From Limnoglobus roseus (GTDB lineage Bacteria; Planctomycetota; Planctomycetia; Gemmatales; Gemmataceae): a DNA stretch of 64,000 nt. The notes below the pieces were generated by a model. It ran no database searches, was not told where the DNA came from, and was given only the letters and a program-made list of their open reading frames with translations. The translations under genes were made by a program, and so were the position numbers. The stretch is taken from NCBI RefSeq assembly GCF_008254045.1, contig NZ_CP042425.1, positions 1,860,001 to 1,924,000 of the forward strand, written 5' to 3'. This document shows, in pieces, positions 34,330 through 42,989 of the stretch; positions within the stretch are counted from its first letter, which is position 1; each line of letters starts with the position of its first letter.

Positions 34330-35223
34330 TTACTTCAACAGGCCGTAGTTCACGAGCGTCTGCCGGACCTTCGCGTCGCCGGCCGCGTCCATTGGGTACA
34401 TCGGCAAGCGCATCTCGCCGTTCCCGCGGCCGAGCAATTTCATCGCCGTCTTCACGGGGATCGGATTCGTCGCCACGCTCAGCATGTCGCGGCAGAGCGG
34501 GAACAGCTTGCGGTGCAGCTTCAACGCCTCGTCGAACTTGCCGGCCGCGAACGCCCGCACCAAGGCCATCATGTCCTTCGGTACGATGTTGCCGACCACC
34601 GACACCACGCCCTTGCCGCCGATGCTCATGAGGGGCAGCGTCAGGCTGTCGTCGCCGCTGAGAATCGTCAGGTCGCACAACGCCGCCACTTGCGACGCCT
34701 GGTCGAGCGAGCCGGTCGCTTCCTTGATGGCTACGACGTGCGGGAACGCTTCCGCGAGGCGGGCGATCGTCTCCGGCAGGATGTTCGAGCCGGTGCGGCC
34801 GGGGATGTTGTAAATCACCTGCGGCAAGTCGCACGCCTCTGCGACGGCCCCGAAGTGGCGGAAGTACCCTTCCTGCGTCGGCTTGTTGTAATACGGCCCG
34901 ACTTGCAGCGTGCCGGTCGCCCCGGCCTTCTTCGCCGCCTTCGTCATGCGGACGGCTTCGCTGGTGCTGTTCGACCCGGTACCGGCCATGATCTTCACTC
35001 GGCCGCGGGCACGCTCGCAGACGAACGCGACGACGCGCTCGTTCTCGTCGTGGGTGAGCGTCGGCGACTCGCCGGTGGTGCCGCACGGCGCGAGGCCGTC
35101 GGTCCCCTGCTCGGCGTGCCAGTCCACGAGTTTGCCGAGTTCGTCCCAGTCGACGGCCCCGTCCTTGAACGGCGTCACGATGGCAACGGTGACGCCCGCG
35201 AAAAGTTCCCCACGAGTTTGCAT
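34330..35223 (-). CDS. dapA: 4-hydroxy-tetrahydrodipicolinate synthase
   Basis: A 297-residue TIM-barrel lyase. Motifs: [16 protein letters not shown] near the N-terminus, [10 protein letters not shown] (about residues 45-54), YYNKPTQEG with the catalytic-site Tyr, and the Schiff-base Lys in VAIKEATG (about residue 165). It condenses pyruvate with aspartate semialdehyde, the first committed step to diaminopimelate and lysine. The start is placed at the ATG at 35223, which fits family length; the upstream extension is not homologous-looking. It ends at the palindrome at 34267. Confidence 0.95.
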   Translation of the reverse strand: MQTRGELFAGVTVAIVTPFKDGAVDWDELGKLVDWHAEQGTDGLAPCGTTGESPTLTHDENERVVAFVCERARGRVKIMAGTGSNSTSEAVRMTKAAKKAGATGTLQVGPYYNKPTQEGYFRHFGAVAEACDLPQVIYNIPGRTGSNILPETIARLAEAFPHVVAIKEATGSLDQASQVAALCDLTILSGDDSLTLPLMSIGGKGVVSVVGNIVPKDMMALVRAFAAGKFDEALKLHRKLFPLCRDMLSVATNPIPVKTAMKLLGRGNGEMRLPMYPMDAAGDAKVRQTLVNYGLLK

Positions 35224-35291
35224 GACAGCCTCGGCGTAAGAAAAAGCACTGACAGGACAGGGTACGAACGACGGGAACGGATGCAAGAGCG

Positions 35292-35660
35292 CTATCGGGA
35301 GCCGGGCTTCGCCGAAGGGCGGTTGATGCAACGGCCGAAGTACCAGTCGATGACGGCGGACACCAAGATGAAGGTGATGGGCAGCATTCCCCAAAAGGCG
35401 CATTCGATTTCGAGAATGGACGGGTTTGCCACTCTGCGGGAGTAGAGTTCGAAACCGAACGAGCGGACGGTGATCGTTCCAGGTTCGGTGAAGTCCGTGA
35501 ACTGCATTGCCACCGTCTCAGTTACCGAAACGGCAGCGTCGGGGCTGCCGAGTGTCACGAGCACAGCGAAGAGAGCGGCACACATGCCGGCCATCGCGCA
35601 GACAAACGCAATCAGGCGGCTGCCGCGGGACGATGTTGTAGTGGCGTTGGGAGAGGGCAT
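35292..35660 (-). CDS. small membrane protein of unknown function, 122 aa
   Basis: Two hydrophobic segments (about residues 17-40, [20 protein letters not shown]; and about 88-108, [20 protein letters not shown]) enclose a polar loop of about 45 residues with a beta-like look. No family is recognised. The ATG at 35660 is chosen because the longer reading would begin inside the 28-bp inverted repeat at 35679. It is divergent from the sigma factor gene. The protein is plausible as a membrane protein, but support is limited to length and hydrophobic pattern. Confidence 0.5.
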   Translation of the reverse strand: MPSPNATTTSSRGSRLIAFVCAMAGMCAALFAVLVTLGSPDAAVSVTETVAMQFTDFTEPGTITVRSFGFELYSRRVANPSILEIECAFWGMLPITFILVSAVIDWYFGRCINRPSAKPGSR

Positions 35661-35678
35661 CGAATACCACAATTCTTT

Positions 35679-35741
35679 CACGAGCCCACGTCGCAAGCAA
35701 GGGCAGGGACTCGCTGCCCTTGCTTGCGACGTGGGCTCGTG
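35679..35741. repeat. 28-bp perfect inverted repeat between divergent genes
   Basis: Arms 35679-35706 and 35714-35741 pair perfectly around a 7-base loop; the outer part is CACGAGCCCACGTCGCAAGC. It sits between the starts of two divergent genes, so it is not placed as a terminator. It could be a mobile palindrome or a transcript-stability element. Confidence 0.85.
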
Positions 35742-35763
35742 GGAACATCTTACGCCTCTCTGC

Positions 35764-35769
35764 TACAAT
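35764..35769 (+). promoter_or_regulatory. -10 box TACAAT, likely leaderless start for the sigma gene
   Basis: TACAAT ends 6 bases before the ATG at 35776, and no Shine-Dalgarno sequence precedes the gene. Confidence 0.45.
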
Positions 35770-35775
35770 GCCCGC

Positions 35776-36432
35776 ATGTCCACCGACTCTGATCGCTTGT
35801 TGGTTCAGCACATCCGGGCGGGCGGGGCGAAGGCCGACGCCGCTTGGGAGGAACTCGTCGCCCGGTACGAGGGCCGACTCGGCGCGTTCGTTCGCAAGCG
35901 GCTCCGCGACCACGGCACCTCCGACGACGTGGTGCAAGAGACGTTCATCGGCTTCCTCAACAGCCTCGCCAACTACGACGACAAGCGCGACCTCCAGACG
36001 TGGCTGTTCACCATCGCGTCGCACAAGGTCACGGACCAACTCCGGCGGATCGGCCGGCGGCCGTTTCAGACCGGCAGCGAGGCGGACGAAGAGATGATGG
36101 GCAAGGCCGCCGACGGTCGCCAACGGCCGGCGTCCAGCCTCGCCCGCAGCAAGGAGCGGCTCGACCTCGAACACGACGCCGTCGCCCGGTGCCTCCGCGA
36201 CATGATCGGCGCGTTCCGGCAGAAGGGCGAGTTCCAGCGCATTCAGGTGCTCGAACTCCTCTTCGTGAAGGGCTGGCCGAACAAAGAAGTGGCCGCGTTC
36301 GTCGGCGTCAACGAGCAACAAGTGGCGAACTACCGCTTCGCCGCGGTCAAGAAACTGACCGAGCAGATGAAATCGGCCGGACTGCCAGTTGAGGTATTCC
36401 CCGAATTGACCCTGCCGGATGACCTGAATTAA
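35776..36432 (+). CDS. sigma-70 family (ECF-like) RNA polymerase sigma factor
   Basis: A 218-residue protein with region 2 (DDVVQETFIGFLNSL, about residues 51-65, and DLQTWLFTIASHKVTDQLRR) and a region 4-like helix-turn-helix (KGWPNKEVAAFVGVNEQQVANYRFAAVKKL, read as separate helices near residues 172-201). This matches ECF sigma factors, which direct RNA polymerase to a small regulon. The linker between regions 2 and 4 is longer than usual. The start is ATG 35776; an open frame upstream to 35470 is not protein-like. No anti-sigma gene is adjacent. Confidence 0.85.
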   Translation: MSTDSDRLLVQHIRAGGAKADAAWEELVARYEGRLGAFVRKRLRDHGTSDDVVQETFIGFLNSLANYDDKRDLQTWLFTIASHKVTDQLRRIGRRPFQTGSEADEEMMGKAADGRQRPASSLARSKERLDLEHDAVARCLRDMIGAFRQKGEFQRIQVLELLFVKGWPNKEVAAFVGVNEQQVANYRFAAVKKLTEQMKSAGLPVEVFPELTLPDDLN

Positions 36433-36451
36433 GCTCCGACGAAACCCCTTC

Positions 36452-36527
36452 AATCGCTACAGTTTCCGCAGTCTCTCCCTTCGACCCTGATTTTGAGGCC
36501 CGGCAAATCGTGCCGGCTGTAGCGATT
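36452..36527. repeat. nested hairpin after the sigma gene
   Basis: AATCGCTACAG (36452-36462) pairs with CTGTAGCGATT (36517-36527), and inside it CCGGCA (36500-36505) pairs with TGCCGG (36511-36516). It may end the sigma transcript or be a small structured RNA; no family is recognised. Confidence 0.45.
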
Positions 36528-36590
36528 TGACCGGCGGGGGAAACGGTTCTACCTGTTGAGTGGTTCGCCCCCGACCCTGCCGACGTACCC

Positions 36591-37259
36591 ATGCTGAAAC
36601 TGCCCGACGAAATCATGGCCGCGCCGTCCGACACGACGATCCCCGGCCTCGCCCAACGGCGGGTCTGGAAAGCTCCGGACGTGACATCGCACTCGCTGGT
36701 GGTGCTCACCCTGCCGCGGTTGTACCTGACGCCCATGACCGGGTCGCCGAAGACGGAAGTCATCAGCCAACTGGAAACGGTGCGGGCCGTCGACTCCTTC
36801 CTCGGCCCATTGGCCACGGCCATCGACCTGTACACGGTCCGCCGGGTGAAGCTCGACCTGAAAGACCACACGGTTACGATCGACCACCAGATGGCCAACT
36901 CGCCGAACGGCCGCACGGTCATTCGGTTCGCCGACGGGCGGGTGGCCGACTCGTTCTTCGCGAAGATTTGGCGGCGACTGGGCGACGGGTACCAACTCAA
37001 GACGTTCGCCCCGGAGTGGTGGACGCTGGCCCGCTTGCCGATCGTGTTCATCGCGGCCGTGATCGTCTTCACCGCCATCACGGCGATGGTCCTGAACGCG
37101 ATTTCGGACACCGGGATCGACCAGCACGGCATCGCCCGCGTTCTGCCGAACTGGCGGATCGTGTGCGCCGTCGGTGGCGGGGCGGTCGCGGCCGCCCAGA
37201 TGTGGCTGTACCGCATGGCCTCCCGGCCGCCGGAGCGGCTGGAATTGCAACAGTTGTAA
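36591..37259 (+). CDS. membrane protein of unknown function, 222 aa
   Basis: The N-terminal 140 residues are soluble-looking and contain beta-rich segments (HSLVVLTLPRLYLTPM, VKLDLKDHTVTIDHQ). Two hydrophobic segments follow (about residues 148-172, LPIVFIAAVIVFTAITAMVL; and about 189-208, IVCAVGGGAVAAAQMWLY). There is no recognised domain. The gene 30 bases downstream is in the same direction and probably co-transcribed. It starts after a 158-base gap that holds the nested hairpin. Confidence 0.6.
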   Translation: MLKLPDEIMAAPSDTTIPGLAQRRVWKAPDVTSHSLVVLTLPRLYLTPMTGSPKTEVISQLETVRAVDSFLGPLATAIDLYTVRRVKLDLKDHTVTIDHQMANSPNGRTVIRFADGRVADSFFAKIWRRLGDGYQLKTFAPEWWTLARLPIVFIAAVIVFTAITAMVLNAISDTGIDQHGIARVLPNWRIVCAVGGGAVAAAQMWLYRMASRPPERLELQQL

Positions 37260-37289
37260 CGATTGATTTTTTAGGATCGGTAGATCGAA

Positions 37290-37724
37290 ATGACGCGAGA
37301 CGAACTCGTCGAGATGATGGAACGCATCCCCGAACTGGACCACTCGAAGGTGCAGTTCGTGATGCGGAGCGGGGCCATGCTGTCGCTCGACATCCTGGTG
37401 CGGTTGGAGCCGACGTACCTCGTCATGCGGGGCCGCGAAGCCGGCAACCAGGACGAGGGGCGGGGATTCTTCCTGCCCTACGCGGACATCCAGTTCTTGA
37501 AGATCGAACGGGTGATGACGCTGGCCGAGATGGAGGCCATGTTCGCCGACCGGCTCGCGAGCGTGAAGCGGGCCGGGCGGGAAACGCGGTCGGATTCGAT
37601 CACGGAAACGCCGCCGCCGCCGTCCGCCCCCCTGGACCCGGCCGCCATCGCGAAGCAGAATTTGTTGGACCGCATCCGGGCCGCCAAGTCGGTCATTACC
37701 AACGGCCGCCCGGCCTCGAAATGA
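37290..37724 (+). CDS. uncharacterised soluble protein, 144 aa
   Basis: Residues 1-75 look like a compact mixed alpha/beta domain (MTRDELVEMMERIPELDHSK at the start, then FVMRSGAMLSLDILVRL), followed by a Pro-rich linker (TETPPPPPSAP) and a short helical end. There is no membrane segment. It is 30 bases after the 222-residue membrane protein gene, so the two likely share a transcript. No family is recognised. Confidence 0.6.
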   Translation: MTRDELVEMMERIPELDHSKVQFVMRSGAMLSLDILVRLEPTYLVMRGREAGNQDEGRGFFLPYADIQFLKIERVMTLAEMEAMFADRLASVKRAGRETRSDSITETPPPPSAPLDPAAIAKQNLLDRIRAAKSVITNGRPASK

Positions 37725-37801
37725 ATTGACGCCGCCCCCTCCGGCGGCTATCCCCGGCCGAAAGGCCACCCCCGTAACGTCCCCCTCGCAGCTGGACCCG
37801 C

Positions 37802-38404
37802 ATGCGCTCGCCCGATACGTCGCGGCCGGAATTCGTCGCGCCCCCGCCCTCGGCCCACGACACCCTGGACGCGCAGGGGCTTGTGAACACCGATCTGGTG
37901 CAAGGCGTGTTCGCCGCCCGCGACCTGGAGTGGGAAACCGAACTGCTCACGCGCCTGTCGGAGCAGGAACAGCGGTTCCGCGAGTTCACCCGAAGGAAGT
38001 TCCAGGCCGACCCGCACGGCGTGTTGGGGCTGGCCGTGCGGATGGTGCAGGCCATCGACGCCGATGCCGCCTGCCACGCGGAGCGGGCCACGCTCATCCG
38101 GGCCAACCTGCCCGCCACGCGAACCGCCGCCGCCCCGTTCCTCCGCCAAGCCGAGGCGCTGCCAAAGCCGCCCCCGCCCCGCACGGTGTTGGGGTTCACC
38201 GTTTCGACGCCGCGGGTGGAACCCGTCGTGCGCTCGTCCGCGGCGGCACTGGTCCGCGAACTGCCGACCGTGATCGAGAGCTACCTGCTGCTCCTCGGCA
38301 ACGGCTTCGCCACCGGGCACGCCGCCGCGAAGTGGGTCGAGACGAGCAGCGTCTTCACCCGCCAACTGACGAAACTCACCCGCCACATCACCGACGCGGG
38401 GTAA
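37802..38404 (+). CDS. uncharacterised protein, 200 aa
   Basis: An Ala/Arg-rich, mostly helical protein with no signal peptide, membrane segment or catalytic motif. Distinct segments are AARDLEWETELLTRLSEQEQ and VIESYLLLLGNGFATGHAAA. It lies 77 bases after the 144-residue gene and 4 bases before the next one in the same direction. Function is unknown; operon-like spacing supports it being a real gene. Confidence 0.55.
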   Translation: MRSPDTSRPEFVAPPPSAHDTLDAQGLVNTDLVQGVFAARDLEWETELLTRLSEQEQRFREFTRRKFQADPHGVLGLAVRMVQAIDADAACHAERATLIRANLPATRTAAAPFLRQAEALPKPPPPRTVLGFTVSTPRVEPVVRSSAAALVRELPTVIESYLLLLGNGFATGHAAAKWVETSSVFTRQLTKLTRHITDAG

Positions 38405-38408
38405 GGGT

Positions 38409-38795
38409 ATGCCTCGGTGTTCCCAACTCCGGAGGGGCACACTCTACGTTGGTGTTATCGTCTTGGTAGTCTTTTCGACCCGGTGGCTCTGTCAGCAGTT
38501 CGACAAGTCTGCGCTCTTCTCGGCACTTTCGCCCGATGTTGTCACGGGTCGGTTCAAGAACGACGCGACGTGGGAGGGGCGTTCCGATTGGCAGTTGTGC
38601 TCATCTCTGGGGCGTCCCGATAACGTCGTTCCTGCCGAAAAGTGCGATGTGTTCTTTTTCCTGCCACCGCGGGCCTACGTAAAGGTCTACATCTACAACT
38701 CGATCGACCTCGCGGCCTACATCGACAGAAGCGGAACCGTGGTGGCGACGGACGTTCCGGTCCGGAAAATCGCTCGACAACACAGCCTCGATTAG
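38409..38795 (+). CDS. uncharacterised protein with N-terminal signal anchor, 128 aa
   Basis: Residues 9-26 form a hydrophobic stretch (RGTLYVGVIVLVVFSTRW), probably a signal anchor or uncleaved signal. The rest is a small domain with a beta-rich end (RAYVKVYIYNSIDLAAYIDR). It starts 4 bases after the previous gene and is followed by a 43-bp inverted repeat. Slightly lower GC than neighbours. No family recognised. Confidence 0.55.
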   Translation: MPRCSQLRRGTLYVGVIVLVVFSTRWLCQQFDKSALFSALSPDVVTGRFKNDATWEGRSDWQLCSSLGRPDNVVPAEKCDVFFFLPPRAYVKVYIYNSIDLAAYIDRSGTVVATDVPVRKIARQHSLD

Positions 38796-38830
38796 CGACG
38801 TATAATCGGGACCGCGATCCGAACCTTATT

Positions 38831-38962
38831 CCCTCTCCCCCGGCTTTGAGGGGGAGAGGGTTAGGGTGAGGGGCACACCTTCATTCTACGGAAACCCGTC
38901 TCACCGGGAGGAACGTCTTCCCCTCACCCCGGCCCTCTCCCCCTCAAAGCCGGGGGAGAGGG
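38831..38962. repeat. 43-bp imperfect inverted repeat, CCCTCTCCCC type
   Basis: Left arm 38831-38873 and right arm 38920-38962 pair over about 40 of 43 bases. The left arm also has an inner hairpin (CCCTCTCCCCC ... GGGGGAGAGGG). It fills the gap between the 128-aa gene and the convergent pyruvyl transferase. CCCTCACCC-type repeats are widespread in high-GC genomes, from general knowledge. Confidence 0.8.
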
Positions 38963-39011
38963 AGGAATTCGGCTCCTTCGTGTGGGTTGATTCTGACCGA
39001 TCGCGCAACGC

Positions 39012-40217
39012 TTACCCCACCTCTGCCACCATCGCGGCCATTCGTTCGTTCGCGAACGTGTGGGCCTTCTCGGCTATCGTGCGGGCCGCCGGCAGGTCGC
39101 GGCCGATCTCGACGATTCGCTCGGCAATCTCCTTCCCGCTCGCGTCGTCGATCTCGAACAGCCAGCGATCGAGGCCCACGTCCCGCCACATCTGGCCCTT
39201 CCGCGTGTCGGTCGGCTGTCGCAGCAACATTGCGGGAACGCCGGCGGCGAGGGCCATGATCGGCGAGTGGTTCTCGAAGCTCGCGACGGCCGCCGCCTGT
39301 GCGTAGATGCTCGCGGCCTCGGCGGTCAACCAGTAGCGGTCGAGGACGGCCACGTTCGGCTTCACGGCCGCCGGCAGCGGGTCGTACAGCAGCGGTCCCA
39401 ACCGCTCGACGGCGTAAGTCATCTCCGGCACCAGGAACACCTTCCGCTTGAACTGCGTCACCCACGCGATGATGCCCTCGCGCAACTTCGCGTGGTCGCG
39501 CTCGGCGAACGCCTCGTTGACGGCGCTCCGCTTCGGGTTCGGCTTCACCGTGTCGCGAATCTCCCAGTACGGCGTCCACCGCAGCCGCGGCACCGCACAG
39601 AGGTATTGTCCCGGTTCCAGGCCGTGTTCCTTCAGCAACTTGCCCGCGGCCGCGTCGTCGCGCAGGTCGAGGGCGAAGGTCGCGTCCGGGCCGAACTCCA
39701 TCTTCGGCCCCGCGATGCCGGTCGCCTTCAGGGCCTTCAGCGAGTCGCCGTCGCGGGTGAAGACGAACTTCGCCCCGGCGAGCAGGTCGCGGTGCGACTT
39801 CAGTTCCGCGTCGCTCAGCGTGACACCGGCGAAGCCGTAGGGCTTGCCCGCCTCCTTCGCCCGCAACGCTTCTTTCGCCCCGACCAACCCCGGCCCGGAG
39901 CCGTGGAGGAAGAAGTCGCACGCCGTCAGCGCCGCGTCCTGCTCGGCCTTCGTCTTCGCGAGTCGCAGTTTCGGGAACCGCGTCGTCAGCAGCGTCTCGA
40001 CTTCCGGGCTGAGGGCGTTCGGCCAGAGGGTGACTTCGTCCTGCGGGCGGTGCTTCTCGAACAGCGACAGCATCCCCGGCGTGTGGGCGATGTCACCGAT
40101 GTTGACGGTCTGCCACGACGAGCGGAGCAGAACCTTTTTCCCCTTCGGGTCAGCGGCACGGCCGGGGGAAGCCGCGAGGGTCGCGGCGGCGGTGGCGAGG
40201 AAGGTGCGGCGGTTCAC
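39012..40217 (-). CDS. polysaccharide pyruvyl transferase family protein with Tat-like signal
   Basis: A 401-residue protein starting with GTG at 40217. It opens NRRTFLATAAATLAASPGRA, a Tat-type signal, followed by the pyruvyl-transferase-like SWQTVNIGDIAHTPGM, FFLHGSGPGLVG and, near the C-terminus, SFENHSPIMALAAGVPAML. The family transfers pyruvate to sugars of extracellular polysaccharide, usually in the cytoplasm. The predicted export signal is therefore unusual and suggests either a periplasmic role or a diverged function. Confidence 0.75.
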   Translation of the reverse strand: MNRRTFLATAAATLAASPGRAADPKGKKVLLRSSWQTVNIGDIAHTPGMLSLFEKHRPQDEVTLWPNALSPEVETLLTTRFPKLRLAKTKAEQDAALTACDFFLHGSGPGLVGAKEALRAKEAGKPYGFAGVTLSDAELKSHRDLLAGAKFVFTRDGDSLKALKATGIAGPKMEFGPDATFALDLRDDAAAGKLLKEHGLEPGQYLCAVPRLRWTPYWEIRDTVKPNPKRSAVNEAFAERDHAKLREGIIAWVTQFKRKVFLVPEMTYAVERLGPLLYDPLPAAVKPNVAVLDRYWLTAEAASIYAQAAAVASFENHSPIMALAAGVPAMLLRQPTDTRKGQMWRDVGLDRWLFEIDDASGKEIAERIVEIGRDLPAARTIAEKAHTFANERMAAMVAEVG

Positions 40218-40288
40218 GGGAGCACTCCGGGAGTGGTAGAAGTGGCGTCGCGGGTGGTATAACTCTCGGTACTCCGAACGTCCCGCCC

Positions 40289-41314
40289 GTGCCGAGGATT
40301 TTTGTGACCGATCTCCGGGCCGAAGCCGTTGCGATGGCGACCGCCGCCGCGTGCGTGGCTGCCGCCGCAGTACCGGCGGGGGCGGCGTGTTGGTGGCTGG
40401 CCCGCCGGTGTCGGGAGCCGGTCGTGCCGCGGTACCGCAAGGGCTTCTCACGGTGGGACGGGTTCGACGCCCTGGTGCTCTTCTGCGTCTGCACGATGCT
40501 GTCGACGGCACTCGCGGGCGTGCTGGATTCGGCCGGTTACTTTCGCCCGATCTTCAACGATGTCCGTCCGGGAGCCGATGCCGCGGAGGCGGTCCGCTTC
40601 GATTACCAGAACCGTCGGAACACGATCGCGGGCCTCATCGTGATGCCGGGGGTGATGGCCGGGTTCGCCTGGTGGAAGCGTTTCGGCTGGAAAGAACTCG
40701 ACCGCGAGCGGGTCCGCCGGTTCATCGCCGACGTATCGGCCGGCGTCGGCGGGTGGTGCGTGCTGATGCCGCTGACGCTGGTGGTTCACTTCGTGGTGAA
40801 CGCGATCAGCCAACAACTCGACGTTACGCCGGACGAACACCCGCTGAAGTCCGTGAAGTTGCAGACGGCATTCGACGTGGCCCTCTTTCTAGCCGGGGCG
40901 TGTGTGGTCGCGCCGTTCTTCGAAGAGATGGCCTTCCGCCGTGTGCTGATCCCGTGGGCCGCCCGCCGACTTTACCGGCCGTGGATTCTCATGGCGTTCG
41001 CGGCCCTGATGGCATACTCGCGCGGGGGTGGCCATTCCCTCGTCGGCCCCTTGGCGTTCGTCGGTGCCGCAGCTCTGGCACTGTTCGCCCTGGAACGAGT
41101 CGCGAGACGGTCGCTTCGCCCGGCGGCCGCGATTCTAGCGACGGCCACGTTCTTCGCGGCGATTCACGCCAGCGTGTGGCCGACGCCGATCCCCCTGCTG
41201 ATGCTCGGCGTCGGCCTCGGGTGGATCGTGCTGCGGACGAAGTCGGTGACGGCCGCCGTGGTGACGCACGGCCTGTTCAACGCAGTGTCGGCGGTGTTCC
41301 TGCTGCGAGGGTAA
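40289..41314 (+). CDS. CPBP-family intramembrane glutamic/metalloprotease
   Basis: A 341-residue polytopic membrane protein with the CAAX-protease motifs: FFEEMAFRR (EExxxR, about residues 210-218), FFAAIHAS (FxxxH, about 288-295) and a final HGLFN. These residues form the active site in the ABI/Rce1 family. Bacterial members process bacteriocins or peptides or affect membrane proteins. Start GTG at 40289; TATAAC at 40258-40263 is a possible -10. Its 3' end overlaps the convergent 247-residue gene by 38 bases. Confidence 0.8.
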   Translation: MPRIFVTDLRAEAVAMATAAACVAAAAVPAGAACWWLARRCREPVVPRYRKGFSRWDGFDALVLFCVCTMLSTALAGVLDSAGYFRPIFNDVRPGADAAEAVRFDYQNRRNTIAGLIVMPGVMAGFAWWKRFGWKELDRERVRRFIADVSAGVGGWCVLMPLTLVVHFVVNAISQQLDVTPDEHPLKSVKLQTAFDVALFLAGACVVAPFFEEMAFRRVLIPWAARRLYRPWILMAFAALMAYSRGGGHSLVGPLAFVGAAALALFALERVARRSLRPAAAILATATFFAAIHASVWPTPIPLLMLGVGLGWIVLRTKSVTAAVVTHGLFNAVSAVFLLRG

Positions 41315-42020
41315 GGTACCGCCGGATGCTCGCGAGGGGGCTGCCGGTCAGTTCGCGGATGCGCTCGATCGGCACGCCCTGTTGGTGGAGGCCGCGGACG
41401 ATGTGGGCTTTGCCCTTCTTGGTGTGGCGGGGTTCCGTCAGGAAACGGTAGTCCTTCCGCAAGAACTGCGGCCGCGGGTCGCCGAGCGTGGCCCGTTTCA
41501 GCGTCAGGCCGACGCGGGCGGCGCGATAGATCGGCCGCGACTCCGGCTCCGGTAGCCGCATCAAGTGAACGGGGCTGCTCGCGTCCCAGGCCACGCGGTC
41601 GGCGATCCCGGCGTCCAACTCGCGCACGCTCTTGGCCCCGGTCTTCTTCAAGATGTGATCGACCAACAGCGATGGCCCGTCCACGAATCGGCCGGCAGAA
41701 TCTTCCAGCCCGCGGAACAGCAAGCCGCTGAAGACGCCGGGGCTGCCGAACGCGAGATCGAGGCCCTTGAAACTGCCGCCGCGGTACGTGCCGCCGGTGC
41801 GGTGGAAGTACCAGACGCCGACCTGCTGCTGCACCGGGTCGCGGTGGGCGAACGGGTCTTCGTGGGCCGGGCCGTGGTAATAGAGTTCGACTTCGGTCAG
41901 CCGGTGCGGTTCACCGGCGACGATCAGGCGGGAAGCGTTCAGCAGGGTGGCCGCGATGCGGGCGAACCATTCGTCGGCGACAAAGTCCTTCGGCCGCTGG
42001 AAGAGTTCCTCCCAGGTCAT
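41277..42020 (-). CDS. uncharacterised protein, possibly alkyladenine-DNA-glycosylase-like
   Basis: A 247-residue protein with a compact N-terminal domain: RIAATLLNASRLIVAGEPHR, LTEVELYYHGPAHEDPFAHR and WYFHRTGGTYRGGSFKGLD, then GPSLLVDHILKK. The order of a short acidic strand followed by an aromatic/glycine-rich strand loosely recalls 3-methyladenine DNA glycosylases (MPG), but I cannot confirm this. The C-terminus has an HTH-like end (IERIRELTGSPLASIRRYL). Its ATG overlaps the DedA stop by 4 bases. Confidence 0.6.
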   Translation of the reverse strand: MTWEELFQRPKDFVADEWFARIAATLLNASRLIVAGEPHRLTEVELYYHGPAHEDPFAHRDPVQQQVGVWYFHRTGGTYRGGSFKGLDLAFGSPGVFSGLLFRGLEDSAGRFVDGPSLLVDHILKKTGAKSVRELDAGIADRVAWDASSPVHLMRLPEPESRPIYRAARVGLTLKRATLGDPRPQFLRKDYRFLTEPRHTKKGKAHIVRGLHQQGVPIERIRELTGSPLASIRRYLTLAAGTPPTLR

Positions 42021-42910
42021 CCGGGGAACACTTGGGTTGGGGGGAGCTTCGGCGACTCGGTCGTGATCGCATCCTTTGCGTGGTGCGACGAACCATTGGC
42101 CGACGGCTCTGGCAGCTTCACGTCCTCCGGCGGCCCCCCGTCTTCTGGAGGCTTCGCGTCGTGGTGGATGTGGTGGACGACCACGTCGTAGGCCTTCGTC
42201 GCCGCCTTTTCGACGACGTGTTCGACCGCCTCCGTGACCTTCTCGACCGGCTTCGCCAAGATCGGCACTTCCTTCGGGCTGCCGGTCGCCGTCTTGCGGT
42301 CGAAGAACAGTTTGTACAGCACGATCCCGACCGCGGCCGACAGGATGCCGAACGTCGCCAGTTGCTTGTAGTGTTCGATCTTGTGGAAGACCAGCAGCAC
42401 TTGGTCGGTGAACCAGTACGCCACCCAGAACATGGCCATGACGCCGGGGATGGCGTACAGGCCGTCGGCGAGGAGGAACTTGGCGAACGACACGCGGTAG
42501 TGCCCGGCCATCAGAAAGATCGGCGTGCGGATGCCGGGCGTCAGCCGGGCGGTGAGCAGGACCATGACGCCCCGCTCCTGGAAGTTCTTCTCGATGGCCG
42601 TCCGCGTCTCCGGGGTGATGATCCGCCGCTTCACCCAGCCGTTCTCGAACAGCTTGTGCCCCCACCGGCGGCCGACGGCGTAGAGCAGGCCGTCGCCAGT
42701 GACGATCGCCACGATGACGACCGGCACCATGATCCACCACCGCAGCCGGTTCGCGTCCAGCACCCCGTCGGGGCCGGGCGTGTCGGCGTGGCCGATCAGC
42801 ACGCCGGAGAACAGCACCGGCAGTTCCTCCGGCATCGGCAGGCCGAACCCGGTGAGGATGATGGCGGCCGCGATGCCGACGTAGCCGAAGCGCGAGAAGT
42901 ATTCGATCAT
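42017..42910 (-). CDS. DedA-family membrane protein (VTT domain)
   Basis: A 297-residue protein. It starts with MIEYFSRFGYVGIAAAIILT and has the DedA/VTT core: an amphipathic re-entrant segment with LPMPEELPVLF, then LLTARLTPGIRTPIFLMAG, and further membrane spans. Family members act as lipid (undecaprenyl-phosphate) flippases or in membrane homeostasis. About 80 residues at the C-terminus are a hydrophilic, His/Pro/Glu-rich tail not found in short DedA proteins. It is translationally coupled to the 247-residue gene. Confidence 0.85.
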   Translation of the reverse strand: MIEYFSRFGYVGIAAAIILTGFGLPMPEELPVLFSGVLIGHADTPGPDGVLDANRLRWWIMVPVVIVAIVTGDGLLYAVGRRWGHKLFENGWVKRRIITPETRTAIEKNFQERGVMVLLTARLTPGIRTPIFLMAGHYRVSFAKFLLADGLYAIPGVMAMFWVAYWFTDQVLLVFHKIEHYKQLATFGILSAAVGIVLYKLFFDRKTATGSPKEVPILAKPVEKVTEAVEHVVEKAATKAYDVVVHHIHHDAKPPEDGGPPEDVKLPEPSANGSSHHAKDAITTESPKLPPTQVFPG

Positions 42911-42989
42911 GGGCGGCCCGGCGGTCGTAGGGAAAAACTCACCCCGTTAACGGTACAGGAAATGTGTGCAACCCGTGAAGGGGAAATCG

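Noticed and set aside
35292..35696. Longer start for the small membrane protein at 35696
   Set aside because: It would begin inside the 28-bp inverted repeat; ATG 35660 avoids this.
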